NCBI RefSeq assembly: GCF_009617595.1 | Contig: NZ_WIXK01000013.1 | Span: forward strand, 21,092 to 85,091 | DNA from: Tritonibacter aquimaris | GTDB lineage: Bacteria > Pseudomonadota > Alphaproteobacteria > Rhodobacterales > Rhodobacteraceae | DNA length: 64,000 nucleotides | Direction of reading: 5' to 3' | Shown here: in pieces, positions 20,221 through 30,397 of the stretch | Layout: each line of letters opens with the position of its first letter | Numbering within the stretch: the stretch's first letter is position 1 | The notes under the pieces: model-generated | What the model was told of the DNA's origin: nothing | Databases searched by the model: none | Seen by the model: only the letters and a program-made list of their open reading frames with translations | Translations under genes and position numbers: made by a program

Positions 20221-21192
20221 ATGGATTTGCGCGCACATACACGGAAATATTGCGCAAAAGACAACCGGCTGGCAGCGGCCAGTTATTTCGGCACGTTTGC
20301 GGTGTATTTCGCAGCGCTTTACGCAGCGATTTTCTGGTCTTCACAGTGGTACATCTTACTGCCAGCTGGAACGGTGTTTTCTGTGGCGGCGGTTCGGCTT
20401 TATGTGCTGCAACATGACACGGGCCATTTTTCGCTGTTTGAAACGCGCAGGCAAAACATCCTGGCCGGGCATGTCTTGTCGCCGTTTACTTTTGCCCCGT
20501 TTGAAGTGATGCGGCAAAATCACAATCTGCATCACGCCAATGTCGGCAATTTAGAACATCGCGAAACCGGCGAAATCCACACGATGACGCTGAAGGAATG
20601 GCGTGCCGCAGGGCGCTGGCAGCGCGTGCTTTATCGGCTCTATCGCAATCCGCTGATCCTTGTGCCGGTTGGGGCGGTGTTTACCTATTTCATTCGTTAT
20701 CGCTGGCCCAAGAACGCCGCGGTTTTTGATCCCGTTGGGGTGGTTGCACACAACCTTGCCATCGTGGTGCTGCTCTACTTTCTGTACCGTGTCGCGGGGA
20801 CAACGGGCCTATATGTCTGGCTTGGATTTTCTTTTCTTGGCGGGATGTTAGGTGTGTTTCTTGTCTATCTGCAGCATAATTTTGAAGACACCTATTGGGA
20901 CCGTCGTCCTGATCTCAATCCGGTGGATGCGGCGCTTTCGGGATCGTCTTGCCTCGATTTTGGCTGGGCGTTTGACTGTGCGGTTGCCAATATCACCCTG
21001 CATGACATTCACCATTTTAATGCGCGGATCCCTTCTTATCGGTTGCGGCAATGCCACTACAGCCTGCCAAAAGAGCTGGCGCCGCGGCGGATCAAACCGG
21101 GTGAAGCGCTGCGTGCATTGCGGCTGAAACTCTGGGACGAAGAGAAAAAACGCCTGATCCCCTTTCCAAAACGACAAAGATCGGTGATATAA
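20221..21192 (+). CDS. Membrane fatty acid desaturase family protein
   Basis: A 323-residue integral-membrane di-iron enzyme. The histidine boxes are HDTGH (about residue 62), HNLHH (about residue 103) and HDIHH (about residue 263), each in the right spacing for the desaturase family, with hydrophobic stretches before box 1 and around residues 145-220. It would introduce a double bond or hydroxyl into an acyl chain or carotenoid. The substrate cannot be deduced. The start ATG at 20221 has only a modest GGGTGG upstream. It stands between der and the lysine-rich gene. Confidence 0.9.
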   Translation: MDLRAHTRKYCAKDNRLAAASYFGTFAVYFAALYAAIFWSSQWYILLPAGTVFSVAAVRLYVLQHDTGHFSLFETRRQNILAGHVLSPFTFAPFEVMRQNHNLHHANVGNLEHRETGEIHTMTLKEWRAAGRWQRVLYRLYRNPLILVPVGAVFTYFIRYRWPKNAAVFDPVGVVAHNLAIVVLLYFLYRVAGTTGLYVWLGFSFLGGMLGVFLVYLQHNFEDTYWDRRPDLNPVDAALSGSSCLDFGWAFDCAVANITLHDIHHFNARIPSYRLRQCHYSLPKELAPRRIKPGEALRALRLKLWDEEKKRLIPFPKRQRSVI

Positions 21193-21240
21193 TGACGTCA
21201 TAGTGTCAATTGATGGAATACAAGCAGAAGGAGCAGGGGT

Positions 21241-21840
21241 ATGACACCGGTGTTGAAAATTGCAGGCGTGGGTCCAGCTTTGGCAAGATCGCTTGAGGTG
21301 CAAAAAATTACCTCTGCAGAACAAATTGCTGCAATGACCGAAGCGCAATTGGCCACAGTCGCGGGCATTGGTGCACGCCGTGCTCCGAAATTACGCGCCG
21401 CCGCTCAGGTTGTGGTGAAAAACGGTGTTGCCACACAGGTGGCTGTCAAAACGCCCGCAAAACCAGCGAGCGCAAAACCAGCCGCCAAGGTTGCACCCCG
21501 TAAACCCGCTGCGCGTAAGACAACAGCGCAGACCAACAATTCACTGAGCAAGGCACTTGCTGTTGCCGAAGCGGCGCGTAAAGCTGCAGAAGAAAAGGCT
21601 GAGCGCGCAGAAGCCAAAGCGCGCAAAGCTCAGAAAAAAGCCATGGCACTGGTCGCGGAATTTGCATTGGCCAAGGAAAAGGCCAAGAAAAAAGCCAAAA
21701 AGAAAAAGCCTGAGGCCCAAAAGGCAATTGCCAAAGAAAAGGCAAAGGCCAAAGCGATCCTTGCGGCAAAATCGGGCAAGGGCGCTGATAAAAAAGCCGC
21801 CAAGCTGAATAAGAAATCCAGCAAGAAAAGCAAAAAATAA
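21241..21840 (+). CDS. Helix-hairpin-helix protein with histone-H1-like lysine-rich tail
   Basis: A 199-residue protein. Residues 1-60 form a helix-hairpin-helix pair (KIAGVGPALARSLEV, VAGIGARRAPKLRAAA), as found in non-sequence-specific DNA-binding proteins. Residues 75-100 are rich in Ala, Pro and Lys, and 105-199 are almost entirely Lys and Ala, resembling eukaryotic H1 tails and bacterial AlgP/Hc1-type proteins. A role in DNA compaction is inferred. The ribosome site GAAGGAG is strong. The tail is repetitive enough that length may vary between strains. Confidence 0.75.
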   Translation: MTPVLKIAGVGPALARSLEVQKITSAEQIAAMTEAQLATVAGIGARRAPKLRAAAQVVVKNGVATQVAVKTPAKPASAKPAAKVAPRKPAARKTTAQTNNSLSKALAVAEAARKAAEEKAERAEAKARKAQKKAMALVAEFALAKEKAKKKAKKKKPEAQKAIAKEKAKAKAILAAKSGKGADKKAAKLNKKSSKKSKK

Positions 21841-21864
21841 ACCGGCACCCGAAGGCACCGGTTT
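21839..21864. terminator. Convergent hairpin between the lysine-rich gene and serS
   Basis: AAACCGG and CCGGTTT pair around CACCCGAAGGCA, which can pair further through CC/GG. It overlaps the last base pair of the lysine-rich gene stop and can end transcription from both sides. Confidence 0.6.
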
Positions 21865-21884
21865 GATCGCGTAACTGCTGATGA

Positions 21885-23177
21885 TCAGACCAGCGTGCCC
21901 TCGGCGGTCAGGGTCAGCTTGCCGCCAAGATAGGGGGCGAGCACCTCTGGAAGTTTGACCGATCCGTCTTCTTGCTGGCCGTTCTCCAGAACTGCAATCA
22001 GACAGCGCCCAACCGCAAGGCCAGACCCGTTGAGCGTATGTACAAACTCTGGCTTGCCACCTTCTGCAGGTTTGAAACGCGCGTTCATACGGCGGGCCTG
22101 GAAATCACCGGTGGTGGAGACCGACGAAATCTCGCGATAGGTGTTTTGGCCCGGCAGCCAGGCTTCGATGTCAAAGGTGCGGCGCGCGCCAAAGCCCATG
22201 TCACCGGTGCACAGAACCACGGTACGATAGGGGACGCCCAGTTTCTCGAGCAGCCCCTCGGCGCAACGCAGCATCCGCTTTTGCTCATCATCAGAGGTGT
22301 CCGGGTGGACGATCGAAACCATCTCAACCTTTTCAAACTGGTGCTGACGCAGCATGCCCGAGGTATCACGACCGGCGCTGCCCGCTTCCGAGCGGAAACA
22401 CAGCGTATGCGCGGTATAACGCAGGGGCAGGGTGCTTTCTTCGAGCATCTCATCGGCAACCGAATAGGTCAGCGGCACCTCGGATGTGGGCACTAGCCAC
22501 CAGCCATTGGTGGTCTGATAGCTGTCTTCGCCAAATTTCGGCAGCTTGTCGGTGCCATACATGGCCTCATCACGCACCAGCACCGGCGAGTTCATCTCGG
22601 TGAGCTCGTTTTCATCCACATGGGTGTCGATCATGAATTGCGCCAATGCGCGGTGAATCCGTGCAACCGAACCTTTCAGCAGCACAAAGCGTGCGCCTGA
22701 AATTTTGGCAGCCGTTTCAAAATCCATCGCCGCTGCAACGCCTGCGATTTCAAAATGTTCTTTGGCTGCAAAAGAAAACTCGGCCGGGGTGCCCCAGCGG
22801 TTCACCTCAACATTGTCGTCTTCATCCGCACCATTGGGCACATCATCTGCAGGCGCGTTTGGAATGCGTGCCAGCATATCGGTGAGCTTGGCATCCAGCT
22901 CTTTTGCCTCATTTTGCATCGCGGCAACTTCGGCTTTTTTCTCCGAGACGGCCTCGCGCAGGCGCTGAAACTCTGCTTCGTCGCCTTTGGCCTTAGCGGC
23001 ACCAATGGCTTTGGCGGCTTTGTTTTGTTCAGCCTGGGCTTCTTCGGCGGCCTGGATTTTGGCGCGGCGTTCCCCATCCAAAGCCAGGATCTCAGAAGAA
23101 ATCGACGCATCCCCACGCCGCGCCAAAGCGGCGTCAAAGGCGGTTGGATTTTCGCGGATTGCGCGAATGTCGTGCAT
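21885..23177 (-). CDS. serS: Seryl-tRNA synthetase
   Basis: A 430-residue class II synthetase of normal length that charges tRNA-Ser. The N-terminal 100 residues are a coiled-coil arm (Glu/Ala/Lys-rich). Motif 2 is [22 protein letters not shown] and motif 3 lies in [15 protein letters not shown]. The start at 23177 ([11 protein letters not shown]) follows AGGAG; a longer frame upstream lacks this. It is divergent from yajC, with 253 bases between them. Confidence 0.98.
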   Translation of the reverse strand: MHDIRAIRENPTAFDAALARRGDASISSEILALDGERRAKIQAAEEAQAEQNKAAKAIGAAKAKGDEAEFQRLREAVSEKKAEVAAMQNEAKELDAKLTDMLARIPNAPADDVPNGADEDDNVEVNRWGTPAEFSFAAKEHFEIAGVAAAMDFETAAKISGARFVLLKGSVARIHRALAQFMIDTHVDENELTEMNSPVLVRDEAMYGTDKLPKFGEDSYQTTNGWWLVPTSEVPLTYSVADEMLEESTLPLRYTAHTLCFRSEAGSAGRDTSGMLRQHQFEKVEMVSIVHPDTSDDEQKRMLRCAEGLLEKLGVPYRTVVLCTGDMGFGARRTFDIEAWLPGQNTYREISSVSTTGDFQARRMNARFKPAEGGKPEFVHTLNGSGLAVGRCLIAVLENGQQEDGSVKLPEVLAPYLGGKLTLTAEGTLV

Positions 23178-23430
23178 GGGTCTTGCTCCTGACTTTTTGA
23201 ATCGATGACACAACCTATGCCGCAGCTCTGGCCAAAGGAAAAGAGCCCGCGCGCGCATTCGCACAAGCTGCTGCAATTGCGCCAAAGCAGAGCCGGGCAG
23301 AAAGCAGGTGGAAATCGAAGCGTTAACGGAAATTCTTAGCTGTGATGCGCCTTGCAAAGCCATCTTTCAGCGCATAGGTTCCCCGCGACTTAATGGTGCG
23401 AAAACGGCACCTCTACAGAAGGAAAACCCC

Positions 23431-23715
23431 ATGGACAGTTCAGCGTTCGCACAGTTCGCTCCACTCGTACTGATCTTTCTCATTATGTATTTCTTGCTGA
23501 TCCGTCCGCAGCAGAAAAAAATGAAAGAGCATCAGCAGATGGTCGAAAACCTGCGTCGTGGTGATCAGGTTGTCACCCAAGGCGGTGTGATTGCCAAAGT
23601 CTCCAAGGTCAAAGAAGACGGCGAGCTGGAAGTTGAAATCGCCGAGGGCGTCAAAGTGCGCGTGGTGAAATCCACCATCGCCCAGGTTCTGAACAAAACC
23701 GAACCTGCAGCCTGA
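23431..23715 (+). CDS. yajC: Preprotein translocase subunit YajC
   Basis: A 94-residue protein with one N-terminal membrane helix (APLVLIFLIMYFLLI), then RPQQKKMKEHQ and GDQVVTQGGVIAKV, the YajC hallmarks. It joins SecD and SecF in the auxiliary translocase complex. The ATG at 23431 follows AGAAGGAAAA. It is 36 bases upstream of secD. Confidence 0.97.
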   Translation: MDSSAFAQFAPLVLIFLIMYFLLIRPQQKKMKEHQQMVENLRRGDQVVTQGGVIAKVSKVKEDGELEVEIAEGVKVRVVKSTIAQVLNKTEPAA

Positions 23716-23751
23716 TCGGCGCCCGTTCACTAACACGATAAAGGCAGGGTA

Positions 23752-25413
23752 ATGCTGCAAATCGATCTTTGGAAAAGGGTCCTGATCGCACTGACATGTG
23801 CGGTTGGCCTTTTGCTGGCACTGCCAAACGCGTTTTACACGCGAGTTGAGCAGGCCAATGATGCGCAAGCGGCGATTACCGCTGCTGGTGAAACACCAGA
23901 ACGGCTAGAGCAGGCGGGCCAATGGCCCGCCTTGCTGCCGTCTGGACTGGTAAATCTGGGTCTTGACCTGCGCGGCGGGGCACATCTGCTCGCTGAAGTG
24001 AAGGTGGAAGACGTTTATGAAGCGCGCATGACCGCGCTTTGGCCTGAAGTGCGCACCGTGCTGCGTGATCAACGTGCTGAGGTGGGCACTTTCCGCCGTC
24101 AGCCGGGGCCAGACGATGAAATCCGCGTCAAACTCTCCAAGCCCGAAGGCATGGCCGTAGCGCTGCAAAGCCTGCGTGCGCTTGCAACCCCCGTGGTCAG
24201 CCTGACAGGTGCTGGTGCCAACGACATTGAAATTTCAGGTAGCGGTGACATCATCACCATTACTCTGTCTGAGGCGGAAAAAGCCGCAAGCGATGATCGC
24301 ACCGTGCGTCAGGCGTTGGAAATCGTGCGTCGTCGTATTGACGCGGTTGGCACCCGTGAGCCCACTATCCAGCGCCAGGGTGCGGATCGGATCCTGATCC
24401 AGGTGCCGGGTATTGGCTCTGCGTCTGAGCTGAAAATTATTATTGGCACGACTGCGCAACTAACCTTTAACCCGGTTGTGGGCCAAAGCTCTGATGCAAA
24501 TTCCGCACCCGGTGTTGGCAACAAAGTGATCCCATCACTGGATGAAGAAGGGATCTACTATACAGTGGAAACCGCACCGGTTGTCACCGGTGAAGAGCTG
24601 GTCGATGCGCAGCCCGCGTTTGATCAAAACGGCCGTCCCGCGGTGAACTTCCGCTTTAACCCGGCGGGTGCGCGTAAATTTGGCGACTACACCGCCGAAA
24701 ACATCGGCACGCCCTTTGCAATCGTTCTGGATGATGAGGTGGTTTCGGCCCCGGTCATTCAATCCCACATTCCCGGTGGCTCTGGCATTATCACTGGCAA
24801 TTTCACCATTGAAGAAAGCACCAATCTGGCGGTTCTGCTGCGCGCAGGCGCATTGCCCGCTGAACTGGTGTTCCTCGAAGAACGCACAATTGGCCCAGAG
24901 CTTGGTCAGGACAGCATCGACGCGGGTAAGGTTGCAACCGTTGTGGCCTTTGTTGCGGTGCTGGTCTTTATGGCGCTGAGCTATGGTCTGTTTGGTATTT
25001 TTGCCAATATCGCACTGCTCATCAATGTGGGCCTGATCTTTGGCGCGCTGAGCCTGATTGGTGGCACGCTGACACTGCCGGGTATTGCGGGTATTGTTTT
25101 GACCGTGGGTATGGCGGTTGATGCAAACGTGCTGATCTTTGAACGGATCCGCGAAGAGCTAAAAGCGGGCCACGGCCCGGCGCGCTCGATTGATACCGGC
25201 TATTCCAAGGCGCTCTCCGCGATTGTGGATGCCAATGTGACCACCTTTATCACCGCCGTGATCCTGTTTGTTATGGGATCGGGTCCGGTGCGTGGCTTTG
25301 CCATCACCTTGGGGCTTGGCATTCTCACATCGGTGTTCACCGCGATCTTCGTCACCCGCCTGTTGGTGGTGATCTGGTTCGAACGCCGTCGTCCTAGAAC
25401 AATTGAGGTGTAA
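23752..25413 (+). CDS. secD: Protein translocase subunit SecD
   Basis: A 553-residue membrane protein with an N-terminal helix, a large periplasmic P1 domain beginning at NLGLDLRGGAHLL and five C-terminal membrane helices including GMAVDANVLIFERIREE, the RND-like proton relay. SecD and SecF use the proton gradient to pull exported proteins through SecYEG. It is separated from secF by two bases. Confidence 0.98.
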   Translation: MLQIDLWKRVLIALTCAVGLLLALPNAFYTRVEQANDAQAAITAAGETPERLEQAGQWPALLPSGLVNLGLDLRGGAHLLAEVKVEDVYEARMTALWPEVRTVLRDQRAEVGTFRRQPGPDDEIRVKLSKPEGMAVALQSLRALATPVVSLTGAGANDIEISGSGDIITITLSEAEKAASDDRTVRQALEIVRRRIDAVGTREPTIQRQGADRILIQVPGIGSASELKIIIGTTAQLTFNPVVGQSSDANSAPGVGNKVIPSLDEEGIYYTVETAPVVTGEELVDAQPAFDQNGRPAVNFRFNPAGARKFGDYTAENIGTPFAIVLDDEVVSAPVIQSHIPGGSGIITGNFTIEESTNLAVLLRAGALPAELVFLEERTIGPELGQDSIDAGKVATVVAFVAVLVFMALSYGLFGIFANIALLINVGLIFGALSLIGGTLTLPGIAGIVLTVGMAVDANVLIFERIREELKAGHGPARSIDTGYSKALSAIVDANVTTFITAVILFVMGSGPVRGFAITLGLGILTSVFTAIFVTRLLVVIWFERRRPRTIEV

Positions 25414-25415
25414 TC

Positions 25416-26384
25416 ATGCGGCTTAGACTTGTCCCAAAAGAAACCTCTTTTGATTTCTTCAAACGCTGGAAGCTCTGGCTTGGCGTGTCCGCGCTGATGA
25501 TTGTGCTGGGCCTTGTGTCCTTTGGCCTTCAGGGGCTGAACTTTGGTATCGACTTTCGTGGCGGCACAACCGTGCGTACCGAAGCATCCACCGCTGTTGA
25601 TGTGAAATCCTATCGTGATGCGATTGCGCCGCTTGGTCTGGGGGATGTCTCCATCACCGAGGTGTTTGATCCATCCTTTGCCGAAGATCAGCATGTGGCG
25701 ATGATCCGCATCCAATCCCAAGAAGGTGGCGAAGCCATCAGCGGTGAGCAGATCGAAACACTGCGGGCGGCGCTTGGCACTGTTGCACCGGACATTAAAT
25801 TTGTCTCGGTCGAAAGTGTTGGCCCAAAGGTTTCCGGTGAGCTGATCTGGACCGCTGTCCTGGCGGTTGCGCTGGCGATTGCTGCGGTGCTTGTCTACAT
25901 CTGGCTGCGATTTGAATGGCAGTTTGCCCTTGGTGCGGTTGCCGCATTGGTGCATGACGTGGTGCTCACGATTGGTGTATTCTCAGCGCTTCAGGTTAAG
26001 TTCGACCTTGCGATTATCGCTGCACTTCTGACCATCGTGGGCTATTCGCTCAACGATACAGTGGTTGTGTTTGACCGTGTGCGTGAAAACCTGCGCCGTT
26101 ATAAAAGCAAAGACCTGGCGGAGGTGCTGAACCTCTCGATCAACGAGACCCTGAGCCGGACTGTGATGACCTCGGTTACCACATTGATTGCGCTGATCTC
26201 GCTGTTTGTGCTGGGCGGTGATGTGATCCGTGGCTTTGTCTTTGCGATGATCTGGGGCGTGATTGTGGGTACCTATTCGTCAATCTTTGTGGCGTCGACC
26301 ATCCTGCTGAACCTTGGGGTAAAGCGTGACTGGAACAAACCATCGACCCCAACCGGCAACCAGTTTGCCAACATCGATGCCTGA
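25416..26384 (+). CDS. secF: Protein translocase subunit SecF
   Basis: A 322-residue partner of SecD with six predicted membrane helices, GLNFGIDFRGGTTV near the start and GYSLNDTVVVFDRVREN in the C-terminal bundle. Its last codons overlap the start of the following permease gene by 8 bases, so that gene is likely in the same transcript. Confidence 0.98.
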   Translation: MRLRLVPKETSFDFFKRWKLWLGVSALMIVLGLVSFGLQGLNFGIDFRGGTTVRTEASTAVDVKSYRDAIAPLGLGDVSITEVFDPSFAEDQHVAMIRIQSQEGGEAISGEQIETLRAALGTVAPDIKFVSVESVGPKVSGELIWTAVLAVALAIAAVLVYIWLRFEWQFALGAVAALVHDVVLTIGVFSALQVKFDLAIIAALLTIVGYSLNDTVVVFDRVRENLRRYKSKDLAEVLNLSINETLSRTVMTSVTTLIALISLFVLGGDVIRGFVFAMIWGVIVGTYSSIFVASTILLNLGVKRDWNKPSTPTGNQFANIDA

Positions 26385-27141
26385 TTTCATGCCTCAGGCG
26401 TTTTACGACGTTGTGCAGACATCAGGGTTTTATTGGCTTATGGCCACTATTGGAGCCGCGGGTTTGATCCGCGGCTTCACTGGTTTTGGCACTGCGCTGA
26501 TCTTTGTTCCGGTGGCGGCGCAGTTTCTGCCACTGGCACAGATCATTCTGGTGATCTCTCTTATCGGGATTGGCTCAATGATCTCTCTGGTGCCACAGGC
26601 CTGGCATCAGGCAGATCGCAGCGAAGTGGGTCTGCTTGCGCTGGCGGCGGCAATCACAACGCCATTTGGTATTTATCTTCTGGGGCAAATAGACGGGCTC
26701 ATTTTACGTTGGATCGTGGCCGTTGTTGTTGCGGTGACGCTTGTGGCTGTGGTTTCGGGCTGGCGCTATCATGGGCGGCTTGGGGTGAGGGGACGGCTGG
26801 CCATTGGCGGTGCTTCGGGCATCTTTGGTGGAATGACCGGCCTGACGGGGCCTGTGGTGATTGTGTTTTATCTCGCCAATGCGCGCGACATTATAAAAGT
26901 ACGCGCCAACACGATTTTGTTTCTGGCCGCACTGGATGTGGTGATCCTTGCCAATCTTGCGCTGGACGGGCCTATTGCGGCGCAGACGCTCTGGCTCGCG
27001 GCCTTTCTGTCGCTGCCCTATCTGGCGGGGATATTTCTGGGCAAGACCGCCTTTGCGCCACATCTGGAACGGATCTACCGTGTGGCGGCCTATTCCGTGA
27101 TTGGTTTGGCTGTGCTAACCAGCCTTCCAGTGTTTGACTGA
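26377..27141 (+). CDS. TauE/SafE-family permease
   Basis: A 254-residue protein with about eight hydrophobic segments and the duplicated motif GLIRGFTGFGTAL / GASGIFGGMTGLTGPV typical of TSUP (TauE/SafE, sulfite exporter-like) transporters. Start choices are 26377 or the internal Met at 26389. Overlap with secF suggests coupling, though a link to protein export is unlikely; the pairing may only be positional. The transported anion is unknown. Confidence 0.85.
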   Translation: MPDFMPQAFYDVVQTSGFYWLMATIGAAGLIRGFTGFGTALIFVPVAAQFLPLAQIILVISLIGIGSMISLVPQAWHQADRSEVGLLALAAAITTPFGIYLLGQIDGLILRWIVAVVVAVTLVAVVSGWRYHGRLGVRGRLAIGGASGIFGGMTGLTGPVVIVFYLANARDIIKVRANTILFLAALDVVILANLALDGPIAAQTLWLAAFLSLPYLAGIFLGKTAFAPHLERIYRVAAYSVIGLAVLTSLPVFD

Positions 27142-27164
27142 TACAGCGCGAGAAAGGAACGTTC

Positions 27165-27518
27165 ATGCGGCTCAACGAGGTGACCTATTCAGACGCAGAG
27201 CCTATCGATGGCTATGGCGATGACTTCTTTCGCATCGGCGGCAAAGCCCATATGGGCGCGGTCCTTACCTCAAGCCAGGGCACCCAAAGCTGGGGCGGCT
27301 ATGAGGATGCCGCGGCTTTGCTTGCGCTCAAAGACCATATCGACGTGCTGTTTGTGGGAACCGGTGCTGAGGTTGCCCATATTCCAGCGGATCTGCGCAC
27401 CCAGCTCGAAGATGCGGGCATCGGCGTTGAGGCCATGACATCACCCGCCGCCTGCCGCACCTATAATGTGCTCTTGTCCGAAGGTCGCCGTATTGCCATG
27501 GCCGCTTTGCCGGTATGA
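27165..27518 (+). CDS. Mth938-like domain protein
   Basis: A 117-residue cytoplasmic protein of the DUF498/NDUFAF3-like family. It shows the F.IGG (FFRIGGKAHMGAVL) start, the central LFVGTGAEVAHIP and the C-terminal MTSPAACRTYNVLLSEGRRIAMAALP. This gene often sits behind secF or secDF in alphaproteobacteria. Biochemical role not established. Confidence 0.85.
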   Translation: MRLNEVTYSDAEPIDGYGDDFFRIGGKAHMGAVLTSSQGTQSWGGYEDAAALLALKDHIDVLFVGTGAEVAHIPADLRTQLEDAGIGVEAMTSPAACRTYNVLLSEGRRIAMAALPV

Positions 27519-27642
27519 TGATGCAACTTGCATAAACTTTCCGCCAACCACCCCCGGTGTGAATTGCGTAAAAGATTTGATCTGCCGCAAGGTGACGCGC
27601 GCCTAGGTCTGTTTTGTGCAAGAAAAGAAACAAAGGCAGAGC

Positions 27643-28257
27643 ATGACCTTATCGGTAAAAGATCTATCCGTGACCCGTGGGGGCGTGCCGGTTCTTGAGG
27701 GGCTGAGTTTCACCATTGAACCGGGCACCGCGGTGATCCTGCGTGGTCCCAACGGCTGCGGCAAAACCACTTTGCTGCGCACGCTGGCTGGTCTGCAACC
27801 GCCGCTGAAAGGTGTAATTGACGGGGCCGAGGATCAGATTGCCTATGCCGCCCATGCGGATGGGTTGAAACCCACGTTAAGCGTCGAAGAGAACCTGCAA
27901 TTCTGGGCCAGCGTGTTTGATCGCCGTGATATTGAGCCCGCGATTGAAAGCTTTGAACTTGAGGGATTGCGCAAACGATCCGCTGGTGCGCTTTCGGCGG
28001 GGCAGAAACGTCGCCTCGGTCTTGCGCGGCTGCTGGTCACTGATCGCCCGATCTGGATCATGGATGAACCCACTGTCAGTCTTGATACCAATTATGTGCA
28101 GCTTTTTGCCAATGTGGTGCGAGCGCATCTTGCACAGGGCGGCAGCGCTTTGATTGCCACCCATATCGATCTGGGACTTGATGGAGAGGTGCTGGATGTG
28201 ACACCGTTTAAAGCCGCGCCCAAAGCACTGGATGATTTTGATGGAGGCTTCCTGTGA
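27643..28257 (+). CDS. ccmA: Heme exporter ATP-binding subunit CcmA
   Basis: A 204-residue ABC ATPase. Walker A is GPNGCGKTT, the signature is LSAGQKRR and Walker B is IWIMDEP. With CcmB it powers release of holo-CcmE in system I cytochrome c maturation. The start at 27643 follows AAAGGCAGAGC. Its stop overlaps the ccmB start by 4 bases. Confidence 0.96.
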   Translation: MTLSVKDLSVTRGGVPVLEGLSFTIEPGTAVILRGPNGCGKTTLLRTLAGLQPPLKGVIDGAEDQIAYAAHADGLKPTLSVEENLQFWASVFDRRDIEPAIESFELEGLRKRSAGALSAGQKRRLGLARLLVTDRPIWIMDEPTVSLDTNYVQLFANVVRAHLAQGGSALIATHIDLGLDGEVLDVTPFKAAPKALDDFDGGFL

Positions 28258-28910
28258 TCTCACTCCTGATGCGGGATCTGAAATTGGCGATGCGCGCGGG
28301 TGGAGGCTTTGGGCTGGGGCTTGCGTTTTTCCTGATTGTCACCGTGCTTGTGCCCTTTGCGGTTGGCCCTGAAAGCGAGCTTCTTGCCACGATTGCACCT
28401 GGCGTGTTGTGGATCGGGGCGCTTTTGGCCTGTCTGCTGTCGCTTGATCGTATTCTGGCGCTGGATTGGGAGGATGGGTCGCTCGATCTTTTGGCAACCG
28501 CGCCACTGCCGATGGAGGCGATTGTCACCGTCAAAGCGCTGGCCCATTGGATCACCACCGGGCTGCCGCTGGTTTTGATTGCGCCGGTGCTTGGTGTGTT
28601 GTTGCATCTGCCTACGCAGGGCTATCTTTGGCTGTTTGTGTCGCTTCTGCTTGGCACGCCTGCGCTGTCGGTGATTGGAACCTTTGGCGCTGCGCTGACT
28701 GTTGGACTAAAACGAGGTGGGCTGCTGATGTCATTGCTGGTGCTGCCGCTTTATATGCCAACGCTTATCTTTGGCGCCGAAGCCGCGCGCCGGGGCAGCG
28801 ATGGGTTTTCGGTTGAAACGCCGCTCTTGCTGCTTGCGGGGATTTCCGCCGCGTCGATTGCGCTTCTGCCCTTTGCCAGTGCAGCGGTTTTACGTATCAA
28901 CTTGCGATAA
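28254..28910 (+). CDS. ccmB: Heme exporter membrane subunit CcmB
   Basis: A 218-residue protein with six hydrophobic segments and the family start [15 protein letters not shown] and [16 protein letters not shown]. It forms the ABC-type complex with CcmA and CcmC. Translation is coupled to ccmA (ATGA overlap style). Confidence 0.96.
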   Translation: MISLLMRDLKLAMRAGGGFGLGLAFFLIVTVLVPFAVGPESELLATIAPGVLWIGALLACLLSLDRILALDWEDGSLDLLATAPLPMEAIVTVKALAHWITTGLPLVLIAPVLGVLLHLPTQGYLWLFVSLLLGTPALSVIGTFGAALTVGLKRGGLLMSLLVLPLYMPTLIFGAEAARRGSDGFSVETPLLLLAGISAASIALLPFASAAVLRINLR

Positions 28911-28940
28911 GGTCCATGACCAAGAAAGACGGAGAGCCTG

Positions 28941-29693
28941 ATGTCGATCTGGCGATATGCAAATCCAAAGAAGTTTCTGGAAACCTCCGAAAAGGTCATG
29001 CCTTTCATATGGGGGGCGGCGGCTGCGCTGACCGTGGCGGGGCTGGTCTGGGGCTTTTTCTTTACGCCTGAAGACTACCGTCAGGGCGCAACGGTAAAGA
29101 TCATCTTTATCCATGTGCCCGCAGCACTGATGGCGATTAACGCGTGGTTCATGATGCTGGTGGCCTCGCTCATCTGGGTGATCCGCCGCCACCACGTAAG
29201 CGCGCTCGCCGCCAAGGCCGCAGCTCCCGTGGGCATTGTGATGACGGTGATTGCATTAATCACCGGGGCCATCTGGGGCCAGCCTATGTGGGGCACCTGG
29301 TGGGAATGGGATCCGCGCCTCACGTCATTTTTGGTGCTGTTTCTGTTCTACCTTGGCTATATTGCCCTGTGGGAAGCGATCGAGGATCCTGATACCGCTG
29401 CTGATCTGACCGCAATCCTGTGTCTGGTGGGATCCGTGTTTGCCGTGCTCAGCCGCTATGCGGTGCTGTTTTGGAACCAGGGGCTGCATCAGGGCGCGTC
29501 GGTTATGCGGGCAGGGGCCGTTGCCGGAGACAGCGAAGAACGTGTCAGCAATGTCTTTGCTCTGCCGCTGTTTGTCAGCATGGGCGGCTTTGCCTTATTG
29601 TTTCTCGCGCTTGTGCTGTATCGCACCGGCACCGAAATCCGCAGCCGCCGTATTCAGGCGCTGCTTGCCCGCGAACGTATGGAGGCGCGCTAA
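28941..29693 (+). CDS. ccmC: Cytochrome c biogenesis protein CcmC
   Basis: A 250-residue membrane protein with the WWD-type heme-handling motif in GQPMWGTWWEWDPRLTS and conserved periplasmic His residues (IFIHVPAAL and FWNQGLHQGASV). It loads heme onto CcmE. Its TAA shares a base with the ccmD ATG. Confidence 0.97.
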   Translation: MSIWRYANPKKFLETSEKVMPFIWGAAAALTVAGLVWGFFFTPEDYRQGATVKIIFIHVPAALMAINAWFMMLVASLIWVIRRHHVSALAAKAAAPVGIVMTVIALITGAIWGQPMWGTWWEWDPRLTSFLVLFLFYLGYIALWEAIEDPDTAADLTAILCLVGSVFAVLSRYAVLFWNQGLHQGASVMRAGAVAGDSEERVSNVFALPLFVSMGGFALLFLALVLYRTGTEIRSRRIQALLARERMEAR

Positions 29694-29848
29694 TGGTTGA
29701 GCTTGGCAAATACACCACCACGGTGCTGTCGTCTTATGGCGTGTCGTTGCTGCTGCTGATTGCGCTTGTATGGATGTCTGTTCGCCGTGGTCGCAAAGTG
29801 CGGCTTGAATTGGGAGAACTGGAAGCGCGGAGGCAGAAGAATGGCTAA
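29693..29848 (+). CDS. ccmD: Heme exporter small subunit CcmD
   Basis: A 51-residue protein with one membrane helix (YGVSLLLLIALVWMSV) followed by a basic stretch and RKVRLELGELEARR, the usual CcmD layout. It starts on the last base of the ccmC stop codon and overlaps ccmG by 8 bases. Confidence 0.93.
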   Translation: MVELGKYTTTVLSSYGVSLLLLIALVWMSVRRGRKVRLELGELEARRQKNG

Positions 29849-30377
29849 AATCTCTCCATTGATGGCGGTGCCTTTGCTGGTGTTTGCAGCCTTTGGTGGG
29901 CTCGCCGCCATTGGCCTGAACCGCGATGATCCAGAAAGCCTGCCATCGGTTTTGGTTGGGCGCGCAGCGCCTGAGGTGCAATCTGCGCCTTTGTTGGACT
30001 ATCCGGAATTCAAAAGCGAGGATCTCACCAAAGGGGACATCAAACTGGTGAACTTCTGGGCCAGTTGGTGTGCGCCGTGCCGCGCTGAGCATCCAAACCT
30101 GATGGAGCTTGCCAAGGACTATCCGATCTATGGCATCAATCAGGATTATGGTCCCAAAGAAGCGCGTGGATTTATTCTTGAGCTGGGAAACCCCTACAGC
30201 GGCTTGCTGTATGATCCCAGGAAACGTCAGTCGATTGACTGGGGCGTTTACGGCCTGCCAGAGACCTTTGTCATCGATGGCGATGGGAAAATTCTCGGTC
30301 GTATTGCGGGGCCTTTGACGCAACGCGTCATCGAAGAGACGCTCAAACCGATGCTTGAAACAGGGCACAGCAGCTGA
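29841..30377 (+). CDS. ccmG: Thiol:disulfide interchange protein CcmG (DsbE)
   Basis: A 178-residue periplasmic thioredoxin-fold protein with an N-terminal membrane anchor (LMAVPLLVFAAFGGLA). The active site WCAPC is at residues 76-80 and YGLPETFVIDGDG is the cis-Pro region. It reduces apocytochrome c or CcmH for heme ligation. Last gene of the ccmABCDG operon; ccmE, ccmF and ccmH are not in the window. Confidence 0.96.
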   Translation: MAKISPLMAVPLLVFAAFGGLAAIGLNRDDPESLPSVLVGRAAPEVQSAPLLDYPEFKSEDLTKGDIKLVNFWASWCAPCRAEHPNLMELAKDYPIYGINQDYGPKEARGFILELGNPYSGLLYDPRKRQSIDWGVYGLPETFVIDGDGKILGRIAGPLTQRVIEETLKPMLETGHSS

Positions 30378-30397
30378 TTGTGCCGCGCCGTTGAGCA

